Made by a program: the position numbers and the translations under genes
Assembly: GCF_000337475.1 (NCBI RefSeq)
Contig: NZ_AOIT01000086.1
Coordinates: 4,210-38,640, forward strand
DNA: 34,431 nt
From: Natrinema limicola JCM 13563
GTDB taxonomy: Archaea; Halobacteriota; Halobacteria; Halobacteriales; Natrialbaceae
Direction: 5' to 3'
Notes under the pieces: model-generated
The model's input: only the letters and a program-made list of their open reading frames with translations
Databases searched by the model: none
What the model was told of the DNA's origin: nothing
Part shown: positions 30,685-34,431 of the stretch, in pieces
Position numbering within the stretch: the stretch's first letter is position 1
Layout: every line of letters starts with the position of its first letter

Positions 30685-31346
30685 TACTGAATCTCCCCGT
30701 CGATAAGCTGAACAACGCGATCCGCGTACCCGACCATCTGCTCGTCGTGGGTTACCGAAACGATGGCGATATTTTCGTCCTCCTTGAGTCGAGTGAGTTC
30801 CTCGAGGATTGTCCGGCCGGTGTCTTGATCCAAGTTCCCCGTCGGTTCGTCCGCGAGCAGGATATCTGGCTCGTTGATCAACGCACGTGCGATGGCGACG
30901 CGCTGACGTTGGCCCCCCGAAAGTTGGTCTGGCCTATGATCGAGACGATCGCCAAGTCCAACGCGGTGAAGGAGGTCCACTGCGCGGTCGTGACGGTCAA
31001 CCGATGTATCCCACATCGTTGGAAGTTCAACGTTCTCCGTCGCCGTGAGCATCGGTAGGAGGTGGAAGTCCTGAAATACGAAGCCAATCTCCGACCGGCG
31101 TTCCTCCGTGAGTTCGTCCTCCGTGAAGTCGGTCACGTCGCGGCCGTCAAGCCGAATATGGCCCTCCGTTGGCGTGTCGAGTAACCCAATCATATTGAGC
31201 AACGTACTCTTCCCAGACCCCGAGGGACCGGTTATCGTGACCATCTCTCCACGCTCGGCACGGAAATCAACATCTTTCAGTGCTTCGACCGTCTCGTGAC
31301 CGGTCTGATACCGTTTCACCACGTCGTTAAGCGCGATGACGCTCAT
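30684..31346 (-). CDS. MacB/LolD-type ABC ATPase
   Basis: A 220-aa ATPase with Walker A at 40-47 (GPSGSGKS), Q-loop Q92, signature LSGGQ at 142-146, Walker B LLADE at 163-167 and switch H200 (VSVTH). It pairs with the FtsX-like permease that follows, overlapping it by one base, and its start overlaps the end of the CARDB-like gene by 4 bases. Complete and probably functional. Confidence 0.9.
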   Translation of the reverse strand: MSVIALNDVVKRYQTGHETVEALKDVDFRAERGEMVTITGPSGSGKSTLLNMIGLLDTPTEGHIRLDGRDVTDFTEDELTEERRSEIGFVFQDFHLLPMLTATENVELPTMWDTSVDRHDRAVDLLHRVGLGDRLDHRPDQLSGGQRQRVAIARALINEPDILLADEPTGNLDQDTGRTILEELTRLKEDENIAIVSVTHDEQMVGYADRVVQLIDGEIQ

Positions 31347-32524
31347 GGGTTACGCCACCGGTAGATGCCGAACCCAACGATGCTGACAACAAGTACTGCT
31401 AGGACTGTACTAATCGATGTCAAAGGGAGGCCCGACTCGCCAGATGACTCCTGTCCGGTTGCGGTGTCGGTCGTCTGACTGCTGCGGACTGCAGATGAAC
31501 TTCCCGGAGAGACATCGACCAGTTGTGTTGTCGTCACTCGATCGTTATCGACGATGTACCTGATCTCAACGGGAACTGACGACGTCGCTCCCTCAACCTC
31601 CGCCGTCAATTCGAAGGTGGAGAACTCGCCAGCCTCAACCGTTCCAATGTAGTAGTCACCCAACGGAGACGTGGGACTCACGTTGTCGGTGTCCTCAACG
31701 CTAACGAGGACTGACTCAGCGTCGGTGTTCCCAATGTTCGCCGAATCACCTTGGATCGTCACTCCGGAGCCACTCTGTGTCGTTTCGATACTCGTGAGTC
31801 GCATTTCGCCCGCCAACGGATAGTCAACGACGTGAGTGGTGGTAGTCGTATAGGTCTCTTCCTGAGCTGTGTAGGTGGCAGTGACCGTCACTTCCTCCCC
31901 GTTCAGTCCCCCCGTATCGAAGGCCACAGAGCGGCTGGTGTCAGGCTCGGTCTCAAACAGGTACTTCTGAGCGATCGTCTCCTCGTCAGCGGTTGCAGTC
32001 AGTTCAATGTCGCTCACGTTCACGTTCCCGTAGTTGGTGAACTCGACTGCAGTCGATTTGTTGTCATCAGTGGTCACCGACAGATCAGCGTTGACGTTTA
32101 ATTCAGACACCTCTATCGAGACGGGATATTCGTAAGCTTCGGTGTCCCCGTTCTCTCCTTGGACAAGCACGTAGACGGTCAGCGACTTCATACCGGGATT
32201 GTCGAAGCTGACTGTCATCGGAACGCTTACCGAACCCCCCGGAGCGAGCGAACCAATGTCTTCAACGCGTCTGTATGTCTTCGCGCTGTTTGACTTCCGC
32301 ACTTGCACTCTCTTAATGTCGATAGTCTCGTTACTGGTCTCGAGGTTCGACACTTCGGCAGTGACCGTGACGGTTTCGCCGGTTACCGGTTCATCGTTTG
32401 AAATCGAGACACCTGAGATATGTACTTTTGGTTGGTCCGCCGATACGCTCATTGCCGTTGCTCCCACGCTACTGACAACTACGATAGCGGTGACTGCCAA
32501 GATTACCCACCGCAGTCGGCTCAT
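31343..32524 (-). CDS. CARDB-like secreted protein with C-terminal anchor
   Basis: A 393-aa protein: signal peptide (LRWVILAVTAIVVVSSVGAT), then repeated Ig-like CARDB domains (VTGETVTVTAEVSNLETSNE, VEFTNYGNVNVSDIELTATA, and a third with GNTDAESVLVSVEDTDN). A low-complexity serine/threonine stretch follows, then a C-terminal membrane helix (ISTVLAVLVVSIVGFGIY) and a basic end (RWRNP). It heads the ABC operon, where a MacA-type adaptor would sit in bacteria, so it may be the external partner of this ABC system (inference). An S-layer-associated or adhesion role is the alternative. Confidence 0.8.
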   Translation of the reverse strand: MSRLRWVILAVTAIVVVSSVGATAMSVSADQPKVHISGVSISNDEPVTGETVTVTAEVSNLETSNETIDIKRVQVRKSNSAKTYRRVEDIGSLAPGGSVSVPMTVSFDNPGMKSLTVYVLVQGENGDTEAYEYPVSIEVSELNVNADLSVTTDDNKSTAVEFTNYGNVNVSDIELTATADEETIAQKYLFETEPDTSRSVAFDTGGLNGEEVTVTATYTAQEETYTTTTTHVVDYPLAGEMRLTSIETTQSGSGVTIQGDSANIGNTDAESVLVSVEDTDNVSPTSPLGDYYIGTVEAGEFSTFELTAEVEGATSSVPVEIRYIVDNDRVTTTQLVDVSPGSSSAVRSSQTTDTATGQESSGESGLPLTSISTVLAVLVVSIVGFGIYRWRNP

Positions 32525-32676
32525 TTACCAATCCTCCTCGTCATCTCCCCGACTGTGACCACGCTCTGCAGATGGGTGCAAAAAGAACAGTTAACGGACA
32601 AGATCAAACGTGATCGACTTCTCATATACTGTAAATAGCAGCAAGTAAGTAAAATACTTGGCCGAACTAAGTGGGC

Positions 32677-32772
32677 TTACTTGCCCTCTTCGAGGGCGAC
32701 GACGATCGATGGCTGGCTCTTGTTGTCGAGGTCCCCTTCGACTGTACCAGTCTCGAGTCGATTTATCCCTCG
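32677..32772 (-). pseudogene. Orphan C-terminal tail
   Basis: The minus-strand frame after the membrane-gene stop reads ETGTVEGDLDNKSQPSIVVA, then LEEGK and TAA (32677-32679). It resembles a haloarchaeal C-terminus but has no start. The hairpin GCCCTC/GAGGGC (32683-32688 and 32692-32697) lies inside it and might act as a terminator of the upstream gene. Confidence 0.3.
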
Positions 32773-33447
32773 TCAATACTGCCGGACCAGATACACGACC
32801 GTCGCGAGCCAGAAGGTGCCTGCAAAGGCGTAGATCGCGTCACCGAAAGGATTCTCCGAACCGAACTGTAGCGCTGTCAGAATGTATGTCAGTGCGGCAC
32901 AAGCGAGTGGACTGCCGACATACGGTAACCAGCTCATCGTTGAATTCGTATCTGACTCGGCATTCGCTCGTGCGTCGCGAATGAGGACAACTGGCGTGAT
33001 TATCGACGTGATGAGCAGAAACATAACCAGTACGAACCCGATGGCAAAGACGAGGCCGCTTTCCGGCTCTCCTGCTATACCAGTCCAGAAAAGATACGCG
33101 AACGTGATTGGAACCGTCGCAGCGTATCCGATGAGGACCATCCACCAAGCAACGGAGCCGTCTGTTTTTGCCTCGAGCCACCCAATGAAATCCGGTGTGA
33201 GTGGATACGACCAGGCGCTGCCGAATATTGCCTTGCCCATGGCGATCAGACCGAATGCGACGTTAAGCAGCACCCCAAACGTGAACACGAAGAAGCTTGC
33301 TGCAAACACGACGATAGACCCCTGTCCAATCTGTTGGAAGATCGTGTTGCCTGGGGCCCACGAGTTGATCGCCAGTCCAATAGCGAATATCCCGAGCAGG
33401 GCGGCGAACGTTCCGGTGAACCGCCTCGGGGTCACGCTCCGAAGCAC
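32773..33447 (-). CDS. Six-pass membrane protein
   Basis: A 224-aa protein with about six helices: FAALLGIFAIGLAINSW, GSIVVFAASFFVFTFGVLLN, WWMVLIGYAATVPITFAYLF, GLVFAIGFVLVMFLLITSII, SPLACAALTYILTAL and FAGTFWLATVVYLV. No family recognised. It lies 89 bases downstream of a permease-like gene, so it may be part of an ABC-2-type exporter. The stop is TGA at 32773-32775. Confidence 0.65.
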   Translation of the reverse strand: MLRSVTPRRFTGTFAALLGIFAIGLAINSWAPGNTIFQQIGQGSIVVFAASFFVFTFGVLLNVAFGLIAMGKAIFGSAWSYPLTPDFIGWLEAKTDGSVAWWMVLIGYAATVPITFAYLFWTGIAGEPESGLVFAIGFVLVMFLLITSIITPVVLIRDARANAESDTNSTMSWLPYVGSPLACAALTYILTALQFGSENPFGDAIYAFAGTFWLATVVYLVRQY

Positions 33448-33536
33448 TCGCCTTGCTCATCTGTAGAATACGTCAGCGACGAGCAGCGGAAATACTGGCG
33501 TGAGCTTTGGACGAACTGGATACTAGTCGTGTCAGC

Positions 33537-34262
33537 TTACGCTACCTCTCGTTTCCGGCGGATGATTGCCATACCAAGAAGTACGATACTCAGCGCGACG
33601 AAGACGAACGGCACACCCATCTCAATACTCTGGGTCGTTGATCCAACGAAGTCAACTACTACTCCGCCATTCAACGGACCGATGTACCACAGGACGAGAT
33701 AGAGAATTTCGAACAATGTGGAAGATCGAGTCCAGATTCCTGCTGCGATAGCGAGCGACGGTGCGAAGAGTACCCCACTTGCGAAGCCAATGAGCGTTCC
33801 GATTTGCCCGGTTGCGAGGAACAGGATGAGGACGCCACTACTAAGCGAAATGGCTACGAGGACACCGGCGATCCATTCAGCGATGAGTTGTCGAATTGGA
33901 TACTTCGACGCTAGAACCAACGCAGTCAGCCGGTGCGTCACCGTTCGAGCGCCCATGGCCGACCAGACGAATATTGGCCAGACAAACGTGAGTGGAAGCA
34001 CGACCCGTCGGAACGGTGTGAGCGAATTCTCAGCAGGGCCAGTAGTGACAAGCGTGACGACCGGCGCACCGGCGAGCATGACTGCAATGACGTACCACCA
34101 CCAAGGTTGGCCGCGTAGTGCGAGGCGCACTTCTGCAGCTACGAGTCGGCCGAAACCACCCGCCTTGCGGTCAGTGACCGGAGTCAGCGACATGGATTCA
34201 AGCGCGGTCTGTTCGGTTGTGGGTTTCGAGTCCTCCGACTTGCCACGTATCGTCGGCAGCAC
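33537..34262 (-). pseudogene. ABC-2-type permease, 5'-truncated
   Basis: A 241-aa frame from GTG 34262. It begins with a polar linker (SKPTTEQTALESMSLTPVTD) and AEVRLALRGQPWWWYVIAVM, which resembles the middle of haloarchaeal ABC-2 permeases; about six helices follow. The frame stays open, with plausible sequence, to a TAA near 34357, with no good start, so the first half is missing. An intact gene would be about 500 aa. The sequence beyond (34358-34431) does not continue it, so the join was probably made by deletion or insertion. Confidence 0.5.
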
Positions 34263-34431
34263 GGATGTCAGTCGCGAAACCCACCCGGATTTCTCCGACG
34301 ATTCGGTCGACGTGAATCGGTCGAAGGGGACGGTTGCAAGTGCATCCGTCTTTAGTTAGGCGCAAAACCGCACGACAGCGGCGGCTTATCGGAGTTACTT
34401 TTCGGAAGGAATGAGGAGGCGGAAGATGTGC

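Noticed and set aside
1-34431. CRISPR arrays, tRNA or rRNA genes
   Set aside because: No regularly spaced direct repeats, no cloverleaf with a CCA-type end and no rRNA-like sequence were seen on either strand by eye.

Overview
The window looks like accessory DNA (a megaplasmid or a genomic island) from a halophilic archaeon of the class Halobacteria. The evidence is the strongly acidic proteins, the many CTCGAG and CGA-rich codons, TATA boxes centred about 27 bases before start codons with no Shine-Dalgarno sequence (leaderless genes), Tat-type and lipobox signal peptides, and haloarchaea-restricted families (HalOD1, HVO_A0114-like, SWIM proteins, small zinc-finger proteins). I cannot name the species; a Natrinema/Haloterrigena-like relative is only a guess. 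No rRNA, tRNA, CRISPR array or core housekeeping gene was seen.

Layout. 1-490: 3' half of an IS5-family (ISH1-like) transposase. 650-2070: a minus-strand set of small zinc-binding proteins (SWIM protein, a 54-aa zinc finger, a frameshifted zinc ribbon). 2090-6040: lipoproteins, small membrane proteins and an autoregulated sigma-70-region-4-like regulator, with a recurring imperfect palindrome between the genes. 6370-7950: an AT-richer Mrr-like nuclease fusion. 8000-9400: an AbrB-like protein, a WDGH-like protein and an internally deleted IS1595-family remnant. 9415-13450: membrane and acidic proteins of unknown function, a frameshift-ridden pseudogene, a RecB-like PD-(D/E)XK protein and a HalOD1 protein. 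13898-15719: an overlapping two-gene nuclease cassette. 16350-20860: a block typical of haloarchaeal plasmids (winged-helix regulator, C2H2 and coiled-coil proteins, HVO_A0114-like protein, zinc finger/TPR protein). 20930-23320: a Doc/Fic-like protein and a RHH/PIN toxin-antitoxin operon. 23319-27660: a decapitated HExxH protein, a secreted acidic protein divergent from a Tat-exported subtilase, and a GDPD phosphodiesterase. 27779-29370: a winged-helix regulator divergent from a putative NDT/TIR-fold protein. 29521-34262: a MacB-type ABC operon (CARDB-like secreted protein, ATPase, FtsX-like permease) and two more membrane proteins, one a 5'-truncated ABC-2-type permease.

How it fits together. 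The central 6-16 kb carries three unrelated PD-(D/E)XK-type proteins, two multi-pass membrane proteins and orphan genes of lower GC. This looks like a defence/mobile-element island, but that role is inferred from domain content. The best candidate for an undescribed system is the two-gene cassette at 13898-15719: an unknown 328-aa protein overlapped by a winged-helix/zinc-ribbon/Mrr-like nuclease. A second candidate is the protease plus secreted partner at 23935-26728. The window is also rich in decay: frameshifted genes, truncated genes, and several short reading-frame tails that look like the last 20-45 residues of lost genes. Together these suggest repeated insertion and deletion.
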